Below are positions 17,751-25,903 of a stretch of 27,467 nt of DNA, in pieces (within the stretch, counting starts at the first letter, position 1; each line of letters opens with the position of its first letter). The stretch covers positions 1 through 27,467 of the IMG/VR virus record IMGVR_UViG_3300020193_000117; one strand, 5' to 3'. The notes below the pieces were generated by a model, which was given only the letters and a program-made list of their open reading frames with translations, was not told the origin of the DNA and did not search any database. Source of the stretch: a virus. Position numbers and translations under genes: made by a program.

Positions 17751-17779
17751 AACATTATATTTATATATAGTAAACATTA
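17751..17779 (+). promoter_or_regulatory. Candidate promoter TATATTTATATATA before gene 17784
   Basis: TATATTTATATATA at 17756-17769 is identical to the 14-mer at 874-887 and begins 28 bases before the ATG at 17784. Instead of an inverted repeat, it is flanked by a direct repeat AACATTA (17751-17757 and 17773-17779). The sequence is the only long gap in this region and separates the giant wedge protein from the tail-tip genes. Confidence 0.45.
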
Positions 17780-17783
17780 AAAC

Positions 17784-18446
17784 ATGGGATATTTAAATTC
17801 AACTACGGTAACAGTAGATGCAATATTAACAACAAAAGGTAGACAGTTATTAGCTGCAAATGATGGTTCATTTAGAATTACTCAATTTGCTTTATCTGAT
17901 GACGAGATTGATTATACTTTATACAACCCTAACCATCCTTCTGGTTCTGCTTTTTACGGTGAAGCTATTGAGGCAATGCCAATTATTGAAGCTTTTCCCG
18001 ATGAAACGCAAATCTGCAAATACAAATTATTTACTGCTCCTCGTGGAACAGCTAAATTACCTGTAATTGATATTGGTTATGCTTCAATTACCTTAAAACA
18101 AGGGGCTACATTATCAATTACCCCCCAAACATTAAATTACTTGGGTGCTGCTACTACATTTGAATCTTCTGGTTATACAGCTACTATAGGTGATGTTAGA
18201 ACATTATCTCAATTTAATGGCGTAGGTATTAATACACCTGAAGTAACTGCTTTAAATGTTTCTACTACAATAGGAACCATCGTAAGTAAAACAGTAATCG
18301 GTACTACAATTAATATGACTGGTACAACAGTTAATACCTTATTTGGTTCTTCAGCAACTGCTCTTTATACTCAATTAATTATCACAGGTAGAGATTCAGG
18401 TGCTCGTTTAACAATCCCCGTAACCATTACAAAAGTAACACAATAA
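17784..18446 (+). CDS. Conserved phage structural protein of unknown role (LTTKGRQLLA family)
   Basis: The first 80 residues of this 220-aa protein form a well-conserved block: TTVTVDAILTTKGRQLLA, then FRITQFALSDDEIDYTLYNP, then FYGEAIEAMPIIEAFPDE. I recognise this pattern as a recurrent structural protein of marine T4-like phages, though I cannot attach a function. The remainder is rich in Thr, Val and Ile strands (ITGRDSGARLTIPVTI near the end), consistent with an all-beta fibre-like or decoration protein. It follows a promoter-like motif and is the first gene of the tail-tip block (17784-22925). It has no signal peptide, cysteine-based lipobox or enzyme motif. Confidence 0.7.
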   Translation: MGYLNSTTVTVDAILTTKGRQLLAANDGSFRITQFALSDDEIDYTLYNPNHPSGSAFYGEAIEAMPIIEAFPDETQICKYKLFTAPRGTAKLPVIDIGYASITLKQGATLSITPQTLNYLGAATTFESSGYTATIGDVRTLSQFNGVGINTPEVTALNVSTTIGTIVSKTVIGTTINMTGTTVNTLFGSSATALYTQLIITGRDSGARLTIPVTITKVTQ

Positions 18447-18452
18447 TAAAAT

Positions 18453-19559
18453 ATGAGCTATATACAATTAAATCCTGAAGATTTTGTAGTAAGTGCAGAT
18501 TCAGTTACAGCCACACTATGGTCAAATGCTACTCCTACATTAACTACATTTTTTACTTCATCAACAGGAGTAGGTGGAACTACTACTGGTTCTGCTAATT
18601 ACTTAAATGTATACCAATCAAATCCTGCGTTAACGGCAAGTGCAGCAACTCAATTCTCAATTGCCTATGGACGTATAGATAGTTCAGGTTCAGCTCCTTA
18701 TAATTTATTAGTTCCTAATAATACTCCTACAAGAGTAACTTATGGACAATATAGAACATTAGTTAATGGAGATGAAAATACAAACTTTAACTTTGGATTA
18801 AATAACACAAGTTCAGTAGATTTATATGTAATTAATATTGAAAGAGCTCGTTACAAAGATCATTTATTTTTAGGTACATTTAATTTAAGATTATCTTGTT
18901 TAGGAGGTGGTGGTGATTTACCTACTCCTCATACTGGATCTATTGTGTTAACAAATAACAGCAATAACGTATCAACAGTTACTTATTGTGATGCTGGTAG
19001 AGTTTATGATATTGTAAGTGGTACAAATGGTACTGCTATTACAACAGCATCCTTTCCAGGAGTTTCTGCTGGTTATACTCCTTCTGGTTCTTATGGTAAA
19101 TACTTACCTGATGTTGGTTTAATTTTATTAAATCCAAGAGCATTAGCTTTGCCTTTTGTTTCAGGAGGTGTAAACATTCAACCATATTCAGCTTCCGTTG
19201 CTACAACTTACAATGGTGATTTAACAGGACCTTCTGGCTCAATTGCTAGATTATTCCAATCAATTTCAGGATCATTATCTTCTGGTTCATTTCAAATTAA
19301 TAGTGAAGAACAAATCAGCTCGGATTATGTGTTTATAAGAGCTATAAATTCAGAATTTAATTATTCAACAAACCCCTCTATTATTAGTGGTAGTGGTGAA
19401 TTTATATATCCATCATTAGTAAATAATCCTCAAACTTACCCAACAACAGTAGGTTTGTATAATGATAATAATGAACTATTAGCAGTAGCTAAATTGTCAA
19501 AAGCTTTACCAAAAGATTTCACAAAAGAAATATATATTCGTGTTAAGTTAGACTTCTAA
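18453..19559 (+). CDS. Tail-tip structural protein with shared C-terminal module
   Basis: This 368-aa protein is all-beta and rich in Ser, Thr, Gly and Asn. Residues 1-280 hold variable beta strands and turns (for example LRLSCLGGGGDLPTPHTG and GPSGSIARLFQSISGSL). The last 85 residues (about 285-368) are a distinct module, INSEFNYSTNPSIISGSG, then TVGLYNDNNELLAVAKLS, then an end in RVKLDF. The module is clearly homologous to nearly the whole 102-aa protein encoded at 22617, as shown by the shared EFN.S.NP.I and TTVG.YN..NELL.V.KLS patterns. The module probably mediates attachment to the same partner. The gene starts six bases after the preceding stop, and the adhesin gene follows three bases after its own stop. 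Confidence 0.65.
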   Translation: MSYIQLNPEDFVVSADSVTATLWSNATPTLTTFFTSSTGVGGTTTGSANYLNVYQSNPALTASAATQFSIAYGRIDSSGSAPYNLLVPNNTPTRVTYGQYRTLVNGDENTNFNFGLNNTSSVDLYVINIERARYKDHLFLGTFNLRLSCLGGGGDLPTPHTGSIVLTNNSNNVSTVTYCDAGRVYDIVSGTNGTAITTASFPGVSAGYTPSGSYGKYLPDVGLILLNPRALALPFVSGGVNIQPYSASVATTYNGDLTGPSGSIARLFQSISGSLSSGSFQINSEEQISSDYVFIRAINSEFNYSTNPSIISGSGEFIYPSLVNNPQTYPTTVGLYNDNNELLAVAKLSKALPKDFTKEIYIRVKLDF

Positions 19560-19562
19560 TGA

Positions 19563-22500
19563 ATGAGTTTTGCATACAAAACATTAAAAGGATCCGATAT
19601 TTCGATATCGCCGTATATTGCCAATAAGCAATATGCCTTTCCGAGCAATAGTTTATCTAGCTCTGGAATAATAGTTTATACTGGTGAATACGATCCTCAA
19701 TATATTATAAGCGGAACAGTTTATAATGCTTTTGATCCTATTAATGATGTAAAAAATAATGGTTATTACAGAAGATTGATTTTTGATTCAATTCAAAAAT
19801 TATATTACCAAAATTATATTTCAGGATCACTATCAGGTTCGTTTTTCGTATCTTCTTCATATGAAAATTATAACCAAACGACCTTAGCATCTGGTGCTTT
19901 TGATGCTACAGTAGTAAAAATTTTTAATACTAATACTTCATCTGCTACTCAACCTAAAATTAGAGTAATTTCTATTCCTCAAGACATTTATGGTAATGGT
20001 ATTCAGCCCGGTACCTTTATAATTTCAAGTTCTACTTACTACATACAAGATGATGGCCAAGGTAATCTATGGGATTATATAACCTCAGGATCGATTTATA
20101 ATAAAGACCCTTATAGTGGGTCTTGGTATGCCGGGATGAATGATACAAAAATATATGTTGGAAATATAGTTTATTCCCCAGGATTTGCTATTGTAACAAA
20201 TCCAGATTACTTATGTTTTTATCCTTCTGATCCTGCTGCTTTAAATGATAACTATACAATATTAAACGTTTCTGAAAGTAAAGTATTACCTATTTTAGAT
20301 AATGATTTTGATGATTGTAATAATATTGATGATTCAACCGTGATGACTTATCCTTTAACAGGATATAGTTTTCCTTCATTTTCAATTGTAAGTGGAGATA
20401 TTCATATTACTGACTGCGGTGCTAATAATTTACAAGTTACTCCTGGTGTATATAAAATATTATACACAGTAAATAATGATAAAGGAGCAACAAGTAATCT
20501 AGCCACTTGTAGTTTAAATATATTATCAAGTAAATTAACTTCATCTCTCATTGCTTTTACTTCAGGATGCTGGGGTATCGCATCAAGCCAATCAGCAACT
20601 TTTTCACTTGATTTAGGTATTCCTCCATATAGCTATTCCTTAGATAATATAACTTATACTGGATTTAGTGGATGTCCTTCTTTATATCAACCTATTGTAA
20701 GTTTATCTGTTCCAACAGCAGATAACGTTAATGTTTATCTTAAAGATGTAGAAGGAACTATTATTTCTTATTCTTTAGACACGCAATTATTTCCTATAGT
20801 TCCAAACCCAAGTTATTTAGATACTTGTATAAATGGAAGTACAGGTATTATATCTGCTAGTGCTACAGGTGGAAACCCAACAAATGCTTTATCAGCAAGT
20901 TATCAATCAGGTTCCTATAATAGTGGATATTTTCCACTAGTTGGAGGTTCTTATGTGTTTACAGGATTAAATAGTGGTAGTTATACTGTGACTTGGAAAG
21001 ATAATAATAATTGTACTACTTCTTCTAATATTACTATTACAACTCCTCCCCCAATTAATATTTCCCTTCAATCAGTTGAAGCAGATTGCCCTGGAGGTAC
21101 AGGAGAACCGAATGGAGGTATTGCTGTTAGTGTAACTGGAGGATCTGGTTTATACAATTATAGATGGAAGAACGTCGCGGCAGACCAATTTGTAAGTTTT
21201 GTAGAAGATCCTGTAGGATTATCTGCTGGAAACTACGAATTATATGTAAGTGATAGTACAGGATGTAATAATACTACTTCAAGTGTTATAACAGTAGGAT
21301 CTGTCACCGCTGTTGGATTTACAGGATTTACTATTGCCTCTTCTTCATGTTATGGAAGTGGTGGTGGTGGAAGCATTACTGGAGGTTCTCTAACTGGAGG
21401 ATCTGGTAGTTTAAGTCCTGTATTTACTGGCCCTAGTGGGTTTACTTCAAATAGTGTAAATATTATTAATCTAAATACAGGTAGTTATACATTAACTGTT
21501 ACAGATTCAGCTACAGGATGTTATTATACTTTTGGTCCTTATGCTGTTAATCAACCCACCGAATTTAAATCATCTTCTTTTAGTATAGATAGAGAGGCTG
21601 CTTTATCTTCACCTATTGGTCCTTATCGTATTAGATTTGCATTTCAAGGAGGTACTTTAGATACAGGTGGTGGTTATACAGCTTCATTATATTTAAGTTC
21701 AAGTGCTGGATTAAGTTTACAATACACAATAACTGCTTCCACAACATCTACTCAACAACTATTATTAACTCAATCTTGTTTAACTGCATCTACTAACTGG
21801 GTATTGTTAGGAACAGATAATAATAATTGTACATCTTCAAATTATAGTCCTTCATATTATCTATCTTTAGCCCCACAAGTAGTACAACAAATCCCAGTAT
21901 GCTTTACTGGTAGTATTTCATCAAATGTTTGTAATTGTGCTTCTGGGTCCCCCACAATATTTTATTTATCATCTTCTTTTGCAAGTAGCGCTACTGCATC
22001 CTCAACAATAACAAATCTTAGTTCATTATTAGCAGCAAATGGAAATATAGATGCTTTAATTTGGAGTAATTGTGCTCAAACAACAACAGCTTCTGTAGGT
22101 AGCTATTCTGATGGAATTGGCAATTATGGAGATATTGGATTAGGAACAGGAACAGGGGGATGGATAAATAATTTTGACCCTTGTCCTATAGCAGTATCTA
22201 AAAGTATAAACACTACTATTAATAATAATCCAATTAAAGTAATATCTTCCACCCAGCTTCAATATCAATATGGAGCAGCAGTTACTAGTTCAAATTTTAA
22301 TTTAGTATGGAACGGTGTAACTACTACTTCTTCTTTACACCTAATCCCAGCATCTCCTGGAGTAGGTTCATATACAGTAAGTGCTTCACTTAATCAAGCT
22401 TTAGCCCCACAAGTAGACATTATTGCAACTGTAGCAGTTACTAGTGGTTCTGTTGGATATGAATCTTCAACATATTATTTGTTTGGACCTACAACTTTTT

Positions 22501-22601
22501 CAGGAGTTACAGAGGCTAGTTTTACATCTAATCCTTTATATGTAACAGGTACTTTCAATTATATAGTAAATATAAATTATAGTGCTATGAGTGGATCTTA
22601 A
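19563..22601 (+). CDS. Tail-fibre adhesin with SprB-type and Ig-like repeats
   Basis: This is a 1012-aa beta-rich fibre. Residues 1-230 form an N-terminal attachment part. About 239-325 resemble a bacterial Ig-like domain (VLPILDNDFDDCNN, later YKILYTVNNDKGATSN). Four SprB-like repeats follow at about 345-410, 420-495, 500-578 and 590-665. The third shows the pattern most clearly: G-G-I-A-V-S-V-T-GGSGLYNYRW, then LSAGNYELYVSDSTGC. SprB is the surface gliding adhesin of flavobacteria, so the phage shares a host-type surface-repeat fold, probably to bind the host surface or extracellular glycan. An ATG at 19559 is out of frame and short; the ATG at 19563 opens the long frame. Confidence 0.75.
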   Translation: MSFAYKTLKGSDISISPYIANKQYAFPSNSLSSSGIIVYTGEYDPQYIISGTVYNAFDPINDVKNNGYYRRLIFDSIQKLYYQNYISGSLSGSFFVSSSYENYNQTTLASGAFDATVVKIFNTNTSSATQPKIRVISIPQDIYGNGIQPGTFIISSSTYYIQDDGQGNLWDYITSGSIYNKDPYSGSWYAGMNDTKIYVGNIVYSPGFAIVTNPDYLCFYPSDPAALNDNYTILNVSESKVLPILDNDFDDCNNIDDSTVMTYPLTGYSFPSFSIVSGDIHITDCGANNLQVTPGVYKILYTVNNDKGATSNLATCSLNILSSKLTSSLIAFTSGCWGIASSQSATFSLDLGIPPYSYSLDNITYTGFSGCPSLYQPIVSLSVPTADNVNVYLKDVEGTIISYSLDTQLFPIVPNPSYLDTCINGSTGIISASATGGNPTNALSASYQSGSYNSGYFPLVGGSYVFTGLNSGSYTVTWKDNNNCTTSSNITITTPPPINISLQSVEADCPGGTGEPNGGIAVSVTGGSGLYNYRWKNVAADQFVSFVEDPVGLSAGNYELYVSDSTGCNNTTSSVITVGSVTAVGFTGFTIASSSCYGSGGGGSITGGSLTGGSGSLSPVFTGPSGFTSNSVNIINLNTGSYTLTVTDSATGCYYTFGPYAVNQPTEFKSSSFSIDREAALSSPIGPYRIRFAFQGGTLDTGGGYTASLYLSSSAGLSLQYTITASTTSTQQLLLTQSCLTASTNWVLLGTDNNNCTSSNYSPSYYLSLAPQVVQQIPVCFTGSISSNVCNCASGSPTIFYLSSSFASSATASSTITNLSSLLAANGNIDALIWSNCAQTTTASVGSYSDGIGNYGDIGLGTGTGGWINNFDPCPIAVSKSINTTINNNPIKVISSTQLQYQYGAAVTSSNFNLVWNGVTTTSSLHLIPASPGVGSYTVSASLNQALAPQVDIIATVAVTSGSVGYESSTYYLFGPTTFSGVTEASFTSNPLYVTGTFNYIVNINYSAMSGS

Positions 22602-22611
22602 AATATTTATA
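22602..22611 (+). promoter_or_regulatory. AT-rich element ATATTTATA before gene 22617
   Basis: The 15-base gap between the fibre gene and the next gene carries AATATTTATA, the core of the motif seen at other gene starts, 15 bases before the ATG at 22617. This is much closer to the start codon than at the other sites. It may be a weak promoter or a chance match in AT-rich sequence. Confidence 0.25.
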
Positions 22612-22616
22612 ATTAA

Positions 22617-22925
22617 ATGCCAATATCTTCAATACATACAGGTTCATTTGAAATGAGTTTTAAAAATACATATATTCTTTATGAAAATGAAATACGTTGC
22701 ACCCTTACTGAAAATGAATTCAACCAATCTCAAAACCCTACTATTACTACAGGTAGTAATGGTGATTTAATTTCTTGGGCTACAGGTTCTAATTTTAAAC
22801 CTTATGTAACTACTGTTGGTATTTATAATGAGGTAAATGAATTATTGATGGTTGGAAAATTGTCTCAACCTATACCTATTTCAAACATGGTTGATACAAC
22901 ATTTGTTATAAAATACGATACATAA
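22617..22925 (+). CDS. Small protein consisting of the shared C-terminal tail module
   Basis: About residues 15-102 of this 102-aa protein align to the last 85 residues of the 368-aa protein at 18453: EFNQSQNPTITTGS, then YVTTVGIYNEVNELLMVGKLS, with the same order and spacing. There is no N-terminal variable region, only 14 residues of leader. It may be a stand-alone copy of a connector, trimming or capping module for the intervening fibre. It shares one base with the following GIY-YIG gene (TAATG at 22923). Duplication of a tail module flanking the host-binding gene is visible in sequence; the connector role is an inference. Confidence 0.7.
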   Translation: MPISSIHTGSFEMSFKNTYILYENEIRCTLTENEFNQSQNPTITTGSNGDLISWATGSNFKPYVTTVGIYNEVNELLMVGKLSQPIPISNMVDTTFVIKYDT

Positions 22926-23362
22926 TGAATACAGGAAAATGGTTATATTGGGATAAATTAAATCCCAAAGATTATTTAGGTTTTGTTTATAAAATTACGA
23001 ATTTAACCGACGGCAAATTTTATATTGGTAAAAAATACTTTTGGTTTAACAAAAAGAAAAAATTTACTAAAAAGCAACTTTCTGAACAAACCGGACCTGG
23101 TCGCAAATCTACTTTTGAAATAATCAAAATAGAAAGTGATTGGAAAACATATTGGGGCTCATCTAAAGAATTACTTGCTGATGTAAAAGTATTAGGTGAA
23201 GATCATTTTGAGTGTATGATACTTAAACCTTGCAAAACCAAAAAACAACTTACATACTACGAAATGCATTATCAATGTAAATTTGAATGTTTATTATCTT
23301 CTAGTTTATCTTATAATGATAATGTGTTAGCAAAATTCTTTAAAAAAGATTTTGTTATCTAA
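22925..23362 (+). CDS. GIY-YIG family endonuclease
   Basis: This 145-aa protein has the GIY-YIG core as GFVYKITN (about 19-26) and FYIGKKYF (32-39). A basic loop with TGPGRKS, then DWKTYWGSSKELLADVKVLG (72-91), then a helix with YYEMHYQCKF follow; its Glu113 is a candidate metal-binding residue. This form, with the Y-G-S-S-K segment after the core, is a common phage-encoded putative endonuclease. It could be a homing nuclease acting near its own gene, or a recombination or packaging nuclease. It lies between the tail genes and the replication genes, and its start is coupled to the 102-aa gene (TAATG), which argues against a very recent insertion. Confidence 0.82.
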   Translation: MNTGKWLYWDKLNPKDYLGFVYKITNLTDGKFYIGKKYFWFNKKKKFTKKQLSEQTGPGRKSTFEIIKIESDWKTYWGSSKELLADVKVLGEDHFECMILKPCKTKKQLTYYEMHYQCKFECLLSSSLSYNDNVLAKFFKKDFVI

Positions 23363-23381
23363 GGATAACTTCGTATATTGA
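23351..23381 (+). promoter_or_regulatory. Possible host-type (Bacteroidota) promoter and loxP-like half-site before primase
   Basis: In the 23-base gap and the end of the preceding gene, TTTG (23351-23354) is followed after 19 bases by TATATTGA (23374-23381). This is a rough fit to the Bacteroidota sigma pattern TTTG, about 20 bases, TAnnTTTG. The same gap holds ATAACTTCGTATA (23365-23377), identical to a 13-base loxP arm, but no second arm follows, so it is not a working loxP site. Both readings are weak. Confidence 0.25.
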
Positions 23382-23385
23382 AATT

Positions 23386-24315
23386 ATGATTAATTCAATG
23401 CTTGTTGGGCTAGTGGATAGCGTATTGGGGAAAGGTTCTCCTACAGCAAGGGGTAATTATTCTTATAAATGCCCTTTTTGCAACCACCATAAAAAGAAAT
23501 TAGAGATAAATATGGTCCCAACTATTAAGGGAGAAAACCCATGGCATTGTTGGGTGTGTGATGCTAAAGGTAAAACGCTGGTTGGTTTATTTAAAAAATT
23601 AAAGATTGATAAAGAAAAAACATTTGAACTTAGATCAACATTAGGTTTTACTGAGAAACGAAAAGATGAAGACGAAAAAATTAAAGTAGAATTACCAAAA
23701 GAATTTATTCCCTTATATGAAGCTAAATCAACACCCCAAGCAAAACAGGCTGTTATTTATCTAAAGAAAAGAGGAATTAAAAAAGAAGATATTATTAAAT
23801 ACAATATTGGGTATTGTGAATCAGGACGTTATGAAAACATGGTTATCATTCCCTCATATAATGAAAAGGGCATACTAGAATATTTTGTAGGACGTAGTTT
23901 TGAAAAAGACCCTAGACGAAAATTCGATGCCCCCGTCACAAGTAAAAACATTATTGGTTTTGAAAACCTAATCAATTGGAATGTTCCTATTATATTGTGT
24001 GAAGGGGCATTTGATGCTATTACTATTAAAAGAAATGCTATTCCGTTATTTGGTAAAATTGTTTCTAAAAAATTAATGCAAAAAATCGTTACCAATGACG
24101 TCAAAAAAGTCTATATTGCTTTAGATAAAGACGCCATAAAAGATACCCTCAAATTATCCGAGAAAATAATGAACTCAGGAAAAGAAGTTTACATAGTAGA
24201 AATGGAGGATAAAGACCCCAGTGAAATGGGATTCGAACCTTTTACTAATTTAGTACAAACATCAGTACCGCTTACTTTTTCATCATTCTTTTCTCTCAAA
24301 TTAAATCAAGCATGA
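23386..24315 (+). CDS. 61: T4 gp61-like DNA primase
   Basis: This 309-aa protein has an N-terminal zinc ribbon (Cys29-Pro-Phe-Cys32 and Cys55-Trp-Val-Cys58, CPFCNHH and HCWVC) and a TOPRIM domain with CEGAFDA (Glu206, Asp210) and ALDKDA (Asp247, Asp249). After TOPRIM the segment EDKDPSEMGFE is typical of T4-like primases. The length is near that of T4 gp61 (342 aa). It would synthesise RNA primers for lagging-strand replication with a gp41-like helicase, which is not in this window. The last base quartet is shared with the following nuclease (ATGA at 24312-24315), so the two are co-translated. The gap before it may carry a host-type promoter, matching early or middle expression. Confidence 0.85.
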   Translation: MINSMLVGLVDSVLGKGSPTARGNYSYKCPFCNHHKKKLEINMVPTIKGENPWHCWVCDAKGKTLVGLFKKLKIDKEKTFELRSTLGFTEKRKDEDEKIKVELPKEFIPLYEAKSTPQAKQAVIYLKKRGIKKEDIIKYNIGYCESGRYENMVIIPSYNEKGILEYFVGRSFEKDPRRKFDAPVTSKNIIGFENLINWNVPIILCEGAFDAITIKRNAIPLFGKIVSKKLMQKIVTNDVKKVYIALDKDAIKDTLKLSEKIMNSGKEVYIVEMEDKDPSEMGFEPFTNLVQTSVPLTFSSFFSLKLNQA

Positions 24316-25094
24316 TAGAAAAAAATTCTAACATTATTCTTGATCCTAAAATTAAGAGAATTGTTGAATATACTGAAGGCAACAAACAAATTAATGTATT
24401 AGATCAACGTTTTTACAGACGAAATGGTAAATATTATCCTTCAGTAACCTCAATCTTAAATTATTTTCCTAAAAATCAATTTTTTCATAATTGGTTAAAA
24501 GATGTAGGACATAATAGTGATATTATAGCTTCTAAAGCAGCAACTGAAGGCACTATAGTGCACAGCGCTGTAGAATGGTTTTTATTAGGTAATGAATTAA
24601 ACTGGATTAATGAAGATGGAACTGCAAAATATAGTCTTGAAACATGGAAAATGATTCTGCATTTTGCCGAATTTTGGAACGAACATAAACCAGAATTAGT
24701 AGCAACAGAATATCATTTATTCTCAGACGAACATTGTTATGCGGGCACAGCTGACTTAGTTTGTCGTTTTCAAGATAAATTATGGTTATTAGATATTAAA
24801 ACATCTAATTCATTGCATACCTCGTACAACCTTCAGTTAGCTGCTTATGCTAAGGCATGGACAGAAACACATAACGAAAAGATTGATGAGACCGGTATTT
24901 TATGGTTAAAAGCATCCACTAGAGGCGCTTCTAAGGACAAAATACAGGGAAATGGGTGGCAGTTGAAGAACTGCGGAAACCTTGAAAATAACTTCAAAAT
25001 GTTTTTAAATATATACGATATATACAAGCTCGAAAATCCTGACTTTAAACCTTTAACTGAAACATTACCTACCAGTATTAAAATGAGTCAATAG
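24312..25094 (+). CDS. PD-(D/E)XK nuclease (RecB/Cas4-like)
   Basis: This 260-aa protein carries the PD-(D/E)XK motifs in order: His84 in EGTIVHSAVEWF, Glu133 in ATEYHLF, Asp148 in AGTADLV, Asp161-Ile-Lys163 in LLDIKTS, and Gln175 with Tyr179 in LQLAAYA. This H...E...D...DxK...QxxxY arrangement is that of RecB-family exonucleases and phage exonucleases. Such enzymes trim DNA ends for recombination-dependent replication, or degrade host DNA. The ATGA overlap with the primase suggests a role in replication or repair. The protein has no helicase domain. The gene ends before a strong terminator, which marks the end of a replication-type transcription unit. Confidence 0.82.
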   Translation: MIEKNSNIILDPKIKRIVEYTEGNKQINVLDQRFYRRNGKYYPSVTSILNYFPKNQFFHNWLKDVGHNSDIIASKAATEGTIVHSAVEWFLLGNELNWINEDGTAKYSLETWKMILHFAEFWNEHKPELVATEYHLFSDEHCYAGTADLVCRFQDKLWLLDIKTSNSLHTSYNLQLAAYAKAWTETHNEKIDETGILWLKASTRGASKDKIQGNGWQLKNCGNLENNFKMFLNIYDIYKLENPDFKPLTETLPTSIKMSQ

Positions 25095-25116
25095 TGAAAT
25101 GATGAATATTTATTGG

Positions 25117-25150
25117 TGGTTTTCCTTGGGAAAACCATTAATTTTATTTA
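25117..25150 (+). terminator. Rho-independent-type terminator
   Basis: A perfect nine-base stem TGGTTTTCC (25117-25125) pairs with GGAAAACCA (25129-25137) around a three-base loop. It is followed by a T-rich tail (TTAATTTTATTT, 25138-25149). This lies 22 bases after the nuclease stop and 25 bases before the next gene's ATG. It is the best-formed terminator in the window and separates the replication unit from the accessory cluster. Confidence 0.7.
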
Positions 25151-25156
25151 TCTTTA
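25125..25156 (+). promoter_or_regulatory. Weak candidate host-type promoter before the P-loop kinase gene
   Basis: TATCTTTA (25149-25156) matches seven of eight positions of the Bacteroidota -10 box TAnnTTTG. CTTG (25125-25128) matches three of four positions of the TTTG -33 box at a 20-base spacing. The predicted start of transcription would lie next to the ATG at 25163, giving almost no leader. The elements overlap the terminator, so they may be chance. Confidence 0.2.
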
Positions 25157-25162
25157 TTCGCC

Positions 25163-25903
25163 ATGAAATTAAAAGTTATTAAGGAAGCGCCAAAAGACTT
25201 AAAAGCAGTGTTAGTTGCTGGTCCCTCTAACGTGGGTAAGTCGACATTTGTTAAATCTGTTATTCCTACTGAATATCAAAAATATATATTAAATCCTGAT
25301 AAATTTTATGAACCCGAATTAGCTAAAATTGGTGGTGGTTCAATGAATATGAAGGATTTTTCCCCTGAGCAACTATCAGCAGCATCAAAAGCACAAGCGG
25401 TAGCTGTAAAACAATACAGATCTGAGTTAGAAAAAGCAATTGGCACAAAACCAGTTATTTTAGATATTACAGGTGGTAGCTTTAACAAAGTAAAAGAAAC
25501 AAAGGAAAAATTAGAAAAACAAGGCTATGATGTAATGATGGTTTTGCTATACGCTTCACCATATACTACTTTATCCCGCAATATGGGTAGAGATAGATCA
25601 CTAGATCCAGGTATTGTAATTAGAAATTGGGAAGATGTAATTAAAAATATAGAACAATACGAGCAACTATTTAGTGCTGATAATTTTGCTTTAATAGATA
25701 ACGATCCTCAAGGTGCTAATAAAAGTTTTAACCTAGAAGACATAGAACATCTATTTGATAAATCTAAAATCTGGGCTTTAATATCTGACGAAGATAAAGT
25801 AAAAATAGAAGCACGTATTCAAACACTTATTGATAAAACTGAAGATGCTAACTTTGTGGCATTTGATGAATTAGCAACTAAATTAAAAGGATTTCTTAAA
25901 TAA
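25163..25903 (+). CDS. P-loop kinase (zeta-toxin/polynucleotide-kinase-like)
   Basis: This 246-aa protein has a Walker A loop GPSNVGKST (residues 20-28) after a short beta strand (AVLVAG). A second strand with a potential acidic residue (PVILDITGG) follows, and then a lid-like basic segment (SRNMGRDRSLDPG). This order fits zeta-toxin-like and T4 Pnk-like kinases, which transfer phosphate from ATP to a sugar or a polynucleotide 5' end. The substrate is unknown. The N-terminus, MKLKVIKEAP, precedes the fold and contains Ile-Lys-Glu followed by Ala, like a prohead-protease site. The gene follows a terminator and is coupled by TAATG to a HAD phosphatase; a split kinase/phosphatase pair is possible but unproven. 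Confidence 0.72.
   Translation: MKLKVIKEAPKDLKAVLVAGPSNVGKSTFVKSVIPTEYQKYILNPDKFYEPELAKIGGGSMNMKDFSPEQLSAASKAQAVAVKQYRSELEKAIGTKPVILDITGGSFNKVKETKEKLEKQGYDVMMVLLYASPYTTLSRNMGRDRSLDPGIVIRNWEDVIKNIEQYEQLFSADNFALIDNDPQGANKSFNLEDIEHLFDKSKIWALISDEDKVKIEARIQTLIDKTEDANFVAFDELATKLKGFLK

Noticed and set aside
19559-19561. An ATG overlapping the stop of the 18453 gene as start of the adhesin
   Set aside because: It is in another frame that soon stops; the long frame begins at the ATG at 19563.
23365-23385. A functional loxP site
   Set aside because: Only one arm matches; the sequence after the 8-base spacer position does not match the second arm (about 5 of 13 bases).
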